A stretch of 11,325 bases of DNA, taken from positions 1 through 11,325 of the forward strand of contig JBBTQP010000025.1 in assembly GCA_038065635.1 (NCBI GenBank). The letters are read 5' to 3'. Both the position numbers and the translations under genes were made by a program. Source of the stretch: JAHJFW01 sp038065635 (lineage in GTDB: Bacteria > Patescibacteriota > Patescibacteriia > 2-12-FULL-60-25). Shown in pieces: positions 1 through 6,285 of the stretch. Position 1 is the first letter of the stretch. Every line of letters begins with the position of its first letter. Under the pieces are notes generated by a model. The model did no database searches. It had not been told where the DNA came from and worked only from the letters and a program-made list of their open reading frames with translations.

Positions 1-202
1 TCCATCGACTACGCCTTTCGGCCTCGCCTTAGGACCGGCTAACCCAGGGACGATTCGCGTTGCCCTGGAAACCTTGGGTTTACGGTGGACGGGATTCTCA
101 CCCGTCTTTTTGCTACTTATGCCGACATTCTCTCTTCGCATCGCTCCACGATGGCTCACGCCTTTCGCTTCAGCGCAATGCGAATGCTCCCTTACCACTA
201 CA

Positions 203-513
203 CCCCACACCTTTCAGACTTCATGCAGACTCTTTGTGATCCGTCGTTTCAATTGTCCCAACGCCTTGCCGTTGAGTTTCAATCTTCGCTCACGAAGTCT
301 CGCATCGCTTTCAGATGCGTACGCTTCGTAGTAGATCAATACAAACGGTCTCCGATATCTTGTCGATTCGTTCTTGCCTTGCTGATGCTCGGCAAATCTT
401 CGACGAAGATCATTCGTGAAACCTGTATAGAGTTCATGGTCTTTCAAACTTTTTAGAAGATACACGTAGTACATGTCTACGATTGTACCTCATAAAGTCT
501 GAAAGGTGTGGGG
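203..513 (-). mobile_element. Intervening sequence 1 in 23S helix 45, encodes a GIY-YIG protein
   Basis: A 311-bp insertion replaces the tip of helix 45 (near E. coli nt 1170), a classic site for 23S intervening sequences. The flanking rRNA is normal: CCGAAGTCGCGGAT precedes it and GTGGTAAGGGAGC follows it on the minus strand. It is bounded by a perfect 19-bp inverted repeat (203-221 and 495-513), which would form a long double-stranded stem in the transcript and is a plausible RNase III substrate. Inside is the 86-aa ORF at 214-474. I saw no group I or group II intron core, so excision without religation, giving a split 23S, is the more likely outcome. Whether it is removed cannot be seen from the sequence. 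Confidence 0.85.
214..474 (-). CDS. GIY-YIG nuclease-family protein inside the 23S intervening sequence
   Basis: This 86-aa protein is a compact single-domain GIY-YIG nuclease of the UPF0213/YhbQ-like type. The GIY and YIG elements appear as YVY (residues 3-5) and YTG (16-18). The catalytic-arginine helix follows as NDLRRRFAEH (21-30), and a Glu-containing helix RLRERRLK (59-66) carries the probable metal-binding Glu62. No separate DNA-binding module is present, unlike many homing endonucleases. The stop codon (214-216) lies inside the terminal stem of the insertion, so coding region and RNA structure are tightly integrated. GAGG sits about 13 nt before the ATG, a weak ribosome-binding site. 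A role in spreading the insertion between 23S genes is an inference from the family; a domesticated or unrelated nuclease role is possible. Confidence 0.85.
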   Translation of the reverse strand: MYYVYLLKSLKDHELYTGFTNDLRRRFAEHQQGKNESTRYRRPFVLIYYEAYASESDARLRERRLKLNGKALGQLKRRITKSLHEV

Positions 514-571
514 TCATAATCCGCGACTTCGGTAGTACACTTGAGCCCCGGTAAGTTTTCGGCGCAGGACA

Positions 572-640
<69 letters not shown>

Positions 641-1028
641 AGCCGTCCGACCACCTTTCACACTTAGTGTACATTTAGGGACCTTAGTCTGCGGTCAGGG
701 CTGTTTCCCTTTTGTCACATGGAGCTTAGCCCCCACGGACTTACTGTTGGGAACACGTTGTGGTATTCGGAGTTTGGTTAGAAACAGTAGGCTTGCGCCC
801 CTATTTCCATTCAGTGCTCTACCCCCACAACGCTATGTACCAACGCTAGACCTAAATCTATTTCAGGGAGAACCAGCTATCACCCAGCTCGATTGGAATT
901 TCTCCGCTAGCCACAACTCATCCCCGCGTGTTGCACGGCGCGTGGGTTCGGACCTCCATCCACCTTTCGGTGGGCTTCATCCTGGTCATGGCTAGATCGC
1001 CGGGTTTCGGGTCGACTCGACGCTACTC

Positions 1029-1142
1029 GCCCCACACTTTTCTTACCGTAAATGTTTCAATGATCGACTATATGAGACGAATGTCGACTTCGTCTCTCGC
1101 CAATCTTTAATTGATACACTTTCGATGAGAAAGGTGTGGGGC
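1029..1142 (-). other. Intervening sequence 2 in 23S domain II
   Basis: A 114-bp insertion interrupts the segment between GGGCG and GAGTA, at about E. coli nt 650. Its ends pair over 15 nt (1029-1043 with 1128-1142), perfectly if one G-U pair is allowed. No convincing ORF lies inside. The outer arms CCCCACACCTTTC and GGTGTGGGG are almost the same as those of intervening sequence 1, although the interiors differ. This suggests a related element, or one kept for the same processing enzyme, that has lost any coding content. Confidence 0.8.
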
Positions 1143-1243
1143 ACGCCCTATTAAGGCTCGCTTTCACTTTGGCTTCTCCCGCGCACGGGATTAACCAAGC
1201 AACGTCGGAATCACTCGTCGGCTCATTCTTCAATAGGAACGCT

Positions 1244-1400
1244 GTGACCGTGCCTCGCTATCACTCGCCACGGTCACGAGTCGAAAGTCCATCAAGTCTA
1301 TAAAGTCGAAAGTCTTGGACTTATTTCCATGACTTTACGGACTTTATGGACTTTTGACTTTATAGACTCGCGCTCGTGTCGAACGCTAGTGAGGCACGGC
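1244..1400 (-). other. Intervening sequence 3: expanded helix 25 with AAAGTC/GACTTT repeats
   Basis: Helix 25 (near E. coli nt 545) is another classic intervening-sequence site and is extended here by more than 100 nt. The outer arm GTGCCTC (1250-1256) pairs with GAGGCAC (1391-1397). The interior (1278-1369) is built from iterated AAAGTC and GACTTT words, including a perfect 13-bp inverted repeat (1295-1307 with 1356-1368). A competing hairpin GTGACCGTG (1244-1252) with CACGGTCAC (1269-1277) uses the same left arm. No ORF is supported. Confidence 0.75.
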
Positions 1401-1707
1401 TCCAACTCCTTGTAAGCGTACGGTTTCAGATACTATTTCATCGCCCTCCCGGGCTGCTTTTCAGCTTTCCATCACTGTACTAGTTCACTATCGGTCAGGA
1501 GGAGTATTTAGTCTTGCCACATCGTCGTGGCTGCTTCCGACGGGATTTCTCGAGTCCCGTCGTACTTTGGATCAACGCACATATGGAGAGAGTCCATTTC
1601 GTCTACCGGGCTATCACCGTCTTTGGCTCCGCTTTCCAGCGGATTCAACTATAGATCTCTACTCACATGCCATTCCCTTGGGGGAAACGTCACGTTGTCC
1701 GCAACAC

Positions 1708-1790
1708 CCTTTTTTGCGACAGCCCAAGCTCTCACCGACATCCGCGGTCAAACTTGCGTCCAACTCGGTTCATCGGCTAACAAAAAAAGG
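1708..1790 (-). other. Probable extra expansion of a domain I helix
   Basis: An arm of CCTTTTTTG (1708-1716) faces CAAAAAAAGG (1781-1790) across about 64 nt, where many bacteria have only a short hairpin near the H16-H18 region. The sequence reads as unconserved filler. The position in the secondary structure is judged by eye, and natural length variation in this helix is common, so the call is tentative. Confidence 0.4.
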
Positions 1791-1833
1791 TTTAGACTGT
1801 TCCGCGTTCGCTCGCCGCTACTGACGGAATGAA

Positions 1834-1908
1834 CCCAGCTCTAATTTTCGGGAGTCCGCTATCGACGACAAAGTGCCATCGGCTAACTATCCGAAAATTA
1901 GGGCTGGG
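1834..1908 (-). other. Intervening sequence 4: hairpin insertion in 23S domain I
   Basis: An extra hairpin interrupts the segment before the conserved CAGTAGCGGCGAGCGAACG, at about E. coli nt 240. The 18-bp arms (1834-1851 and 1891-1908) match at 17 positions and enclose a 39-nt loop. The loop has no ORF. It contains the 11-mer CATCGGCTAAC, also found in the neighbouring expansion at 1771-1781. Confidence 0.75.
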
Positions 1909-2181
1909 ATATATTGTTTTCTTTTCCTCTGGGTACTGAGATGTTTCACTTCCCCAGGTGCCTTCCACACGACCTATGTATTCAGTCGTGGGTGATCCGA
2001 CATCATCGGACCGGGTTACCCCATTCGGAAATTCCCGGATCAAAGGTTGCTTGCCACCTCCCCGAGACTTATCGCAGGCTGCTACGTCCTTCATCAGCTC
2101 CTCGCTACCAAGCCATCCACCGTACGCCCTTACGTGCTTCGGCCCTCCAGAATCACGATGCGAATGAGAGCATCGCGTCAA

Positions 2182-2246
2182 TCTGAAAGGTAGTAGGGTA
2201 CTTAATTTTTACCCCGTGATCCGCGGCGAAGCGGATTTTACGGGGT
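2182..2246 (-). other. Pre-23S leader with hairpin and a candidate processing-stem strand
   Basis: On the minus strand the leader contains a stable hairpin (arms 2211-2217 and 2240-2246, with inner pairs 2219-2224 and 2231-2236, loop TTCGCC), followed by CCCTACTACCTTTCAGA (2182-2198). No T-run follows the hairpin in the transcript direction, so it is not a terminator. The second segment resembles the 5' strand of the stems closing intervening sequences 1 and 2. In other bacteria the region just before 23S forms half of the RNase III processing stem; the other half would lie beyond the left edge. Confidence 0.5.
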
Positions 2247-2275
2247 GCTTACTTTTGAATTTATGCCTTGTACGT

Positions 2276-2306
2276 ATTACTTTCTATCATCTTGTTCTGT
2301 TGTCAA
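2276..2306 (-). promoter_or_regulatory. Weak candidate promoter for the 23S gene
   Basis: A perfect TTGACA (2301-2306) precedes AGTAAT (2276-2281) with a long 19-bp spacer. If the terminator at 2403-2438 works, the 23S gene needs a promoter in this area, and this is the best match. The long spacer and weak -10 keep confidence low. Confidence 0.3.
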
Positions 2307-2337
2307 ACGTCCGTTCTTCACGCGATGAAAGTGATTG

Positions 2338-2372
2338 ATCCCGATACCGGAGTACCGATCGGGATGTTTTTT
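2338..2372 (+). terminator. Plus-strand intrinsic terminator-like hairpin
   Basis: Arms ATCCCGA (2338-2344) and TCGGGAT (2359-2365) with partly paired ACCGG/CCG inside are followed by G and six T (2367-2372). No plus-strand gene ends here, so it would stop transcription antisense to the 23S gene. It lies back to back with the minus-strand terminator at 2403-2438. Confidence 0.5.
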
Positions 2373-2402
2373 CCGGTCAGACGTGATTCACGTCATGCCC
2401 GT

Positions 2403-2438
2403 AAAAAACAAAGTCGCTTGACCGGCGGCCAAGCGACT
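2403..2438 (-). terminator. Intrinsic terminator of the small RNA
   Basis: A perfect 9-bp stem (AGTCGCTTG 2412-2420 with CAAGCGACT 2430-2438) is followed on the minus strand by TTTG and six T (2403-2408). Strong stem plus U-tract is typical of Rho-independent termination. Confidence 0.8.
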
Positions 2439-2561
2439 CTCCCAATAATCAGGAGGGTTGGTGCTTAACCTAGAGGCGAATGGTTCGCGTTCATGGGATA
2501 ATCACTTCCACTCCATTGGTCCCGTTGAGCTTTCGCCGCTCGGGACATGGGGCATTGAAGT
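2403..2561 (-). ncRNA. Unassigned ~160-nt structured small RNA
   Basis: A strong promoter (2568-2596) and an intrinsic terminator (2403-2438) bracket about 120 nt with no credible ORF. By eye the minus-strand RNA folds into a long irregular rod (about 2499-2561) built on GTCCCG/CGGGAC, CCAT/ATGG and ACTTC/GAAGT. A branched domain follows, closed by TCCCA (2494-2498) and TGGGA (2440-2444) and holding hairpins at 2476-2488 and 2456-2470. It lacks the signatures I would expect of SRP RNA, RNase P RNA, tmRNA or 5S rRNA. It sits between the 23S gene and the host-attachment-like gene, both on the same strand. A housekeeping or rRNA-linked regulatory RNA is possible, but no function can be assigned. 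Confidence 0.6.
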
Positions 2562-2567
2562 CTCGGT

Positions 2568-2596
2568 ATAATAAACAAGTCCGACCCCCCTGTCAA
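2568..2596 (-). promoter_or_regulatory. Sigma70-type promoter of the small RNA
   Basis: TTGACA (2591-2596), a 17-bp spacer and TATTAT (2568-2573) give a near-consensus promoter. Transcription should begin near 2561. Confidence 0.8.
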
Positions 2597-2631
2597 GAGA
2601 CGCCCCTTTTACAAAATTTACCTTAAAATTA

Positions 2632-3075
2632 TCATATGTTTTCAACCAAGACCCTTCTAACGATCTCGAGCGGATGTTCCTTCATCAAATCCGCATGGAG
2701 TATGAATCTTATTTTCTCTTTTAGGATCGCGGCGCATTCGGATGAGAAAAGATGTTCGATTTCGGCCGGCATCACCAGATGAACGTGCGCGATCTCATGT
2801 TTACCGCAAAGCAGATTAGCCTGCTCCGCAACTTGTTTTACGAAATGATGAAGCCGTGGCGTATCGTCTATATCAGAATCAGGGCCTGCGACTCGCGAGC
2901 CGTCGGACGATGTAAAAGCCCCTTCCGAATCCTGACGAAACTCCCGCGGCAAAGCAACGCCATCCAATTCTTGGAGCGTATCGCCGCCAACGAGAAAAAA
3001 TTTCGCGTGCATGCTGTCGCTCGCGATAATCAAAGCGGCATGAGGAAAATGCCGGAGATCTTGGGGAAGGTTCAT
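2632..3075 (-). CDS. Host-attachment-protein / baeRF-family-like protein
   Basis: This 147-aa protein resembles the family annotated as 'protein required for attachment to host cells', which belongs to the bacterial relatives of archaeo-eukaryotic release factor domains (baeRF). The pattern fits: an N-terminal beta strand AALIIASDSMHAKFFLVGG, a middle histidine segment before a long helix (HHFVKQVAEQANLL), then VHLVMPAEIEHL and a C-terminal helix ending in HPLEIVRRVL, like the family's 'DLtkhp..ei...L' ending. An in-frame extension back to 3186 is rejected because it translates a palindromic repeat (3118-3196). No clear Shine-Dalgarno precedes the ATG. The role is not established even for close relatives; ribosome-associated or nucleic-acid functions have been suggested for baeRF proteins. 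Confidence 0.7.
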   Translation of the reverse strand: MNLPQDLRHFPHAALIIASDSMHAKFFLVGGDTLQELDGVALPREFRQDSEGAFTSSDGSRVAGPDSDIDDTPRLHHFVKQVAEQANLLCGKHEIAHVHLVMPAEIEHLFSSECAAILKEKIRFILHADLMKEHPLEIVRRVLVENI

Positions 3076-3117
3076 AGTGTTTGATAATTTATTTCCATTC
3101 ATTCGTATTATCCATTC

Positions 3118-3196
3118 TGTCATCCTCGCGTAGGCGGGGATCCAGACAGTGAAAATACTCATTTTGATCTGGATTCCCGTCTTCACGGGAATGACA
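3118..3196. repeat. Paired inverted palindromic repeat (REP/MITE-like)
   Basis: Two ~29-bp units face each other (3118-3146 and 3168-3196), each starting TGTCAT at its outer end and ending near GGATCCAG or GGATTCCAG inside. Each unit is itself palindromic around CGCG-TAGGCG or CGTCTTCACGGG. This is the widespread bacterial repeat whose translation reads like WIPAxAxMTE. It fills the gap between the lipoprotein stop codon and the downstream gene and can form a large hairpin after the lipoprotein message. Confidence 0.85.
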
Positions 3197-3199
3197 CGA

Positions 3200-4324
3200 T
3201 TATTTCACCAACGGGACAATTATTCTATAAGATCCTACTTGTTTATCCGGATACGTGATAGCGCCTGAACCTACAAGAGCGGGAAATAGGTAGCTTGTCG
3301 GCGGATCTTCCCGGCTTTCTATTCTATACCATTCAAACGCGGCATCATCGATTGTAACATCGCCTTGCGGAGTTCCGCCTTGACCACCCTGCGCGAGTCG
3401 ACGTCGGACTTCTTCAAACGAAAGAGCCGGATAATCAGACCGATCCGGATCCGCGCCTGCAATGAACGATCCTGAAACAACTTCTAATGAGACGGCATCG
3501 ACTACGAGTATCGCGGCAGGGTACGGAGTGCCATCATCAGAATAAATCGCCTGGCCGTCCTGCGTTGCATTAATACGAACCGTTATTCGCGCCGGAAGTT
3601 CCGCGTTGAGACAAGATACTTTCCCGATTTCAGGAAGCTTGGGCAAATCGCTCTGTCTGAGATCTGTCATCGTCGCCATAACTCGAATCGTTTGAAGCGC
3701 TTCTTTGTCAACGCAGTGTCCGGCCGCCTTTTCCGCATTCAACCACAGGGCCCAGTCCGGCTCGATAAACGGAGTGCCGTAACGGCTTTGACTGATCCCT
3801 CTCTGATTCAAAAACGAAACCGCGGATTGAATTACGCGTTCCGTGGTCGGCCAACTTGAAACCGTGAGAGCCTTTCTCGGTTTTGACGTGTCCGTAAATT
3901 CCGTTCGCCTCTCTCGTCCTTTATAAATCCACTGCACGCCATTTTCGTCGCGCCAATCGAGACGGATCTCGCGTGTGACCGGATGCGTTCCAATGGTTCC
4001 GCCCGGCATCCAAATTGAGCCCGCGATATTTCGAAGCACCGTCTCATCCGGCTGTCCGCCTTTCTGACGCAAAACCGTGACAACTTCCGGCACCGAAGGA
4101 AGTTCTGCGCGAACGATTACGCTCCCGCGATTACCCGGACGAAGAGAGGCGAGCGGCGCGGCTGGAATATCCCCGAATCCCTTCACTTGGTTTATGGGAC
4201 GCGCAGGCAACGCCGCGCCGATCGGTTCGGAAACTTTCGGAGACTGAAGAGCAGGCCCGGGAAAACATCCGGCACCGAGCAATGCCACCGCAAACGTAGC
4301 TCCGAATAAATTAATTAACTTCAT
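3200..4324 (-). CDS. Predicted lipoprotein of unknown function
   Basis: This 374-aa protein begins with a short basic N-terminus, a hydrophobic stretch and LLGAGC, so Cys20 is a likely lipidation site (the -3 residue is Gly, slightly off consensus). A proline-rich linker of about 40 residues follows. The rest appears soluble and extracytoplasmic, with Cys204 and Cys238 as a possible disulfide and a C-terminal half rich in beta-strand patterns (ARITVRINAT, AAILVVDAVSLEVVSGSF). I do not recognise the family. The ATG at 4324 is preferred over the TTG at 4330 because the promoter -10 box lies 11 nt before it and the signal peptide is complete. It is divergent from the copper pair across a palindromic repeat and is followed on the same strand by the host-attachment-like gene. 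Confidence 0.8.
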   Translation of the reverse strand: MKLINLFGATFAVALLGAGCFPGPALQSPKVSEPIGAALPARPINQVKGFGDIPAAPLASLRPGNRGSVIVRAELPSVPEVVTVLRQKGGQPDETVLRNIAGSIWMPGGTIGTHPVTREIRLDWRDENGVQWIYKGRERRTEFTDTSKPRKALTVSSWPTTERVIQSAVSFLNQRGISQSRYGTPFIEPDWALWLNAEKAAGHCVDKEALQTIRVMATMTDLRQSDLPKLPEIGKVSCLNAELPARITVRINATQDGQAIYSDDGTPYPAAILVVDAVSLEVVSGSFIAGADPDRSDYPALSFEEVRRRLAQGGQGGTPQGDVTIDDAAFEWYRIESREDPPTSYLFPALVGSGAITYPDKQVGSYRIIVPLVK

Positions 4325-4335
4325 GCGCAAAGTGT

Positions 4336-4364
4336 AACATAAAATTGTACGAAACGGCTGTCAT
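4336..4364 (-). promoter_or_regulatory. Lipoprotein promoter with a repeat-derived -35 box
   Basis: ATGACA (4359-4364), a 17-bp spacer and TATGTT (4336-4341) form a plausible sigma70 promoter 11 nt before the ATG. The -35 hexamer coincides with the outer end of the palindromic repeat at 4360-4443. The expected start site gives a leader of only about 4-5 nt. Confidence 0.55.
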
Positions 4365-4443
4365 TCCGACCGAAGCAGCGGCGTAGCGGAGGAATCCCTC
4401 TCGTTGCGGCTTTAAGGGATCCCTCCGCGCTGGTCGGGATGAC
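4360..4443. repeat. Palindromic dispersed repeat between divergent genes
   Basis: Ends GTCATTCCGACCG (from 4360) and CTGGTCGGGATGAC (to 4443) are inverted copies, and inner blocks GGAGGAATCCCT and GGGATCCCTCC also pair. This is a second widespread repeat type, different from the one at 3118-3196, and likely a non-autonomous palindromic element. Confidence 0.8.
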
Positions 4444-4452
4444 GCAGTCAAA

Positions 4453-4481
4453 TTGACAATCCTCCTTTTTCTCGGCATTCT
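4453..4481 (+). promoter_or_regulatory. Promoter of the copper pair
   Basis: A perfect TTGACA (4453-4458) with a 17-bp spacer to CATTCT (4476-4481). The -10 is weak, but it ends 6 nt before the ATG, so the transcript would be leaderless or nearly so, in line with the absence of a Shine-Dalgarno. Confidence 0.45.
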
Positions 4482-4487
4482 TTCCTC

Positions 4488-4841
4488 ATGAAGCATCTGC
4501 TTCTCATCGCTTGCGCACTTGGTTTCGGACTTACTCCGTTTTGTCCTGCTTTTGCGCACTCGGCGCAGAATCAAGAGATACGTCCGATGATGGCATCAGT
4601 TGACGCTGCGCATAGTTCGTTGCATGAAGTCCCGAGTTGCTGCATCGGACAATCACATTCTCCGGAGCATTCCGAAGAACAGACGGTTCCGCAAACGACT
4701 CAAATCGAACATCCTTCGGATGCCATTATCGCAAAATATTTTCGATCGGATTCTACAAAGATTTTACGCGGTAGACGGCAGCATCGCGCATACTTTACAA
4801 ACAGACCTTTTGAACAAAGAAGTGCGAACAAACGCGAGTGA
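4488..4841 (+). CDS. Small secreted His/Cys-rich protein, possible metal binder
   Basis: This 117-aa protein has a clear signal peptide (residues 1-23, cleavage after AFA). The mature part has a Cys51-Cys52 pair and histidines at 24, 42, 46, 58, 61 and 75, clustered in SLHEVPSCC and HSPEHSEE, then a basic C-terminus (residues 94-117). I do not recognise a named family. It lies 48 nt before the HMA-DsbD-cupredoxin gene on the same strand, which makes a periplasmic or surface copper-binding role plausible by context. No Shine-Dalgarno is visible before the ATG. Confidence 0.65.
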   Translation: MKHLLLIACALGFGLTPFCPAFAHSAQNQEIRPMMASVDAAHSSLHEVPSCCIGQSHSPEHSEEQTVPQTTQIEHPSDAIIAKYFRSDSTKILRGRRQHRAYFTNRPFEQRSANKRE

Positions 4842-4889
4842 CTTTTGATCGGAATTCGGTCGAGAGTTTCACTCACGTAATTTTTACCT

Positions 4890-6239
4890 ATGCCAAGAAT
4901 CGTAATCTACGAAATTACCGGGATGACGTGCGGTTCATGCGAACGCCGCATCGATTCGGTTCTGAAAAAAATCCCAGGCGCCATTGAAACCGAAGTATCG
5001 CTAAAACAACAGCGTGCCGCAATACGGCTTGCGGACGATGCGGCGGAACCGAGCTTAACCTCATTGAACAACGAACTGCGCGAAGCCGGTTATGCATTCT
5101 TTCTAAAAGGACAGCGACCGGGAATCTGCGCCATTACGAGCGCGAAAGATCCTCTACCTGCCAGACTAAAACGCGCGCTGTCCGCAATCGCTCTCATCGG
5201 CGTAATCGCGCTTCTCGCATCTCCGCTTCGACAAAGTTTCCCATCTATAACGGCAAGCGCGTCTCTTGGTGCCATGTTCGCGCTAGGGCTTCTGGCATCA
5301 GCGTCGAGCTGCTTGGCGTCAACAGGAGGATTCCTCCTCGCTTACACATCTTCCAATCCATCGCGCCTAAAAATTCTCGCCGTGCACATGGGACGGCTTT
5401 CGGCGTTTGTAATCGGAGGCGCCGCGCTTGGAGCCATCGGTGGAAGTCTGTCACAGGGTTCAACCGCGCTGTACGGCATGCTCGCGTTAGTTCTCGGAAT
5501 CGCATTTCTCGTGGTGGGACTGAATCTGCTCGAACTTTCGCCTTCATTGGCGAAAATCGGTTTCCGACTTCCTTCATCTATTCATCACATCGCCGATCGC
5601 ATTAAACGATCAAACAATCCAGCAACGCCGTTTCTGATCGGGGCGATAACATTCGTTCTGCCGTGCGGCTTTACGCAAACCGCTCAAGGATTGGCCATAG
5701 CCTCTGGTTCTGCAAAACAAGGACTTTTGCTTCTAACGATGTTCGCACTTGGGACGTTGCCGGTTCTTCTTGGTGTAACTTGGTTCGGATCTGCCGCAAC
5801 AATGAAACGGCGCTTTTTCCGACTTGCGGCAGGATCGGTACTTTTCTTTTTCGCACTCGGACAGATCGACGGCGGTCTCACGCTTCTCGGATTTTCCGTC
5901 ACTCCGTCGACGGCCTTGGCATCCATTTTTTCTCGTACCACGGCTAATGCCGAAGCTCCGTCAACAAACGGTGCAGAGCAGGTAGTGCAAATGGCGGTTA
6001 CGGATTACGGATACCAACCGAGCAATATAACCGTCAAAAAAGGCGTACCTGTTCGCTGGGAAATCGACGGACAAAGCGTCGGCGGCTGCGTCAGCTCGAT
6101 AGTGGTTCCATCCTATAAAATCAGTCTCGCGCTTCGCAAGGGATTGAACGTAATCCGCTTCACGCCAACAGCTGCAGGAAGAATCCCATTCTCTTGCGGC
6201 ATGGGAATGGTCAGAGGAAGTTTTACGGTTGTTGAATAA
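4890..6239 (+). CDS. HMA - DsbD_2-type membrane domain - cupredoxin fusion protein
   Basis: The 449-aa protein has three parts. Residues 1-70 are a heavy-metal-associated domain with the metal-binding motif GMTCGSC (Cys14, Cys17). Residues 95-335 are a six- or seven-segment membrane domain of the DsbD_2/CcdA-like (TauE/SafE-annotated) type, with ALGLLASASSCL (Cys141) and ITFVLPCGFTQ (Cys259) as the expected cysteine positions. Residues 365-449 are a small cupredoxin domain (TDYGYQPSNITVKKGVPVRW...) with Cys400, Cys436, Met438 and Met440 as candidate copper ligands; the usual histidines are missing. The likely job is moving copper or reducing power across the membrane and delivering metal to the cupredoxin. 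It probably forms an operon with the small His/Cys protein upstream. No Shine-Dalgarno is visible; a -10-like TAATTT lies 6 nt before the ATG but has no good -35. Confidence 0.85.
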   Translation: MPRIVIYEITGMTCGSCERRIDSVLKKIPGAIETEVSLKQQRAAIRLADDAAEPSLTSLNNELREAGYAFFLKGQRPGICAITSAKDPLPARLKRALSAIALIGVIALLASPLRQSFPSITASASLGAMFALGLLASASSCLASTGGFLLAYTSSNPSRLKILAVHMGRLSAFVIGGAALGAIGGSLSQGSTALYGMLALVLGIAFLVVGLNLLELSPSLAKIGFRLPSSIHHIADRIKRSNNPATPFLIGAITFVLPCGFTQTAQGLAIASGSAKQGLLLLTMFALGTLPVLLGVTWFGSAATMKRRFFRLAAGSVLFFFALGQIDGGLTLLGFSVTPSTALASIFSRTTANAEAPSTNGAEQVVQMAVTDYGYQPSNITVKKGVPVRWEIDGQSVGGCVSSIVVPSYKISLALRKGLNVIRFTPTAAGRIPFSCGMGMVRGSFTVVE

Positions 6240-6243
6240 CACG

Positions 6244-6284
6244 TAAAATGGACGCAATAAACACAATGTGGCAATATGTTGCCA
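6244..6284 (+). promoter_or_regulatory. Toxin-antitoxin operator with upstream promoter -10
   Basis: A perfect inverted repeat TGGCAATATGTTGCCA (6269-6284) lies immediately before the antitoxin ATG at 6286, and with the flanking bases (6266-6287) it is a 22-bp palindrome with one mismatched pair. A -10-like TAAAAT (6244-6249) lies upstream, with TTTACG 16 bp before it, inside the 3' end of the preceding gene. This is the layout expected for autorepression by the antitoxin or toxin-antitoxin complex. Confidence 0.65.
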
Positions 6285-6285
6285 T

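Noticed and set aside
203..513. Self-splicing group I intron
   Set aside because: No recognisable core was seen and the long terminal inverted repeat at helix 45 is typical of an intervening sequence; a model search would be needed to exclude it fully.
1278..1369. CRISPR array
   Set aside because: The repeated words are only 6-7 nt, in both orientations, without regular spacers, and lie inside an rRNA helix.
1792..2181. 129-aa minus-strand ORF within the rRNA gene
   Set aside because: It translates conserved 23S domain I sequence, so it is not a protein gene.
2268..2468. 66-aa plus-strand ORF
   Set aside because: It runs antisense through the terminators and leader hairpins, has no family resemblance and no promoter.
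2403..2561. 5S rRNA
   Set aside because: Short matches exist (GTTAAGC, GGGAGAGT) but only about 20 nt separate them, and the conserved GCGCCGATGGTA segment is missing.
3076..3186. Longer N-terminus for the host-attachment-like protein
   Set aside because: The extension is a translation of the palindromic repeat (IPAYARMTE), a known annotation artefact.
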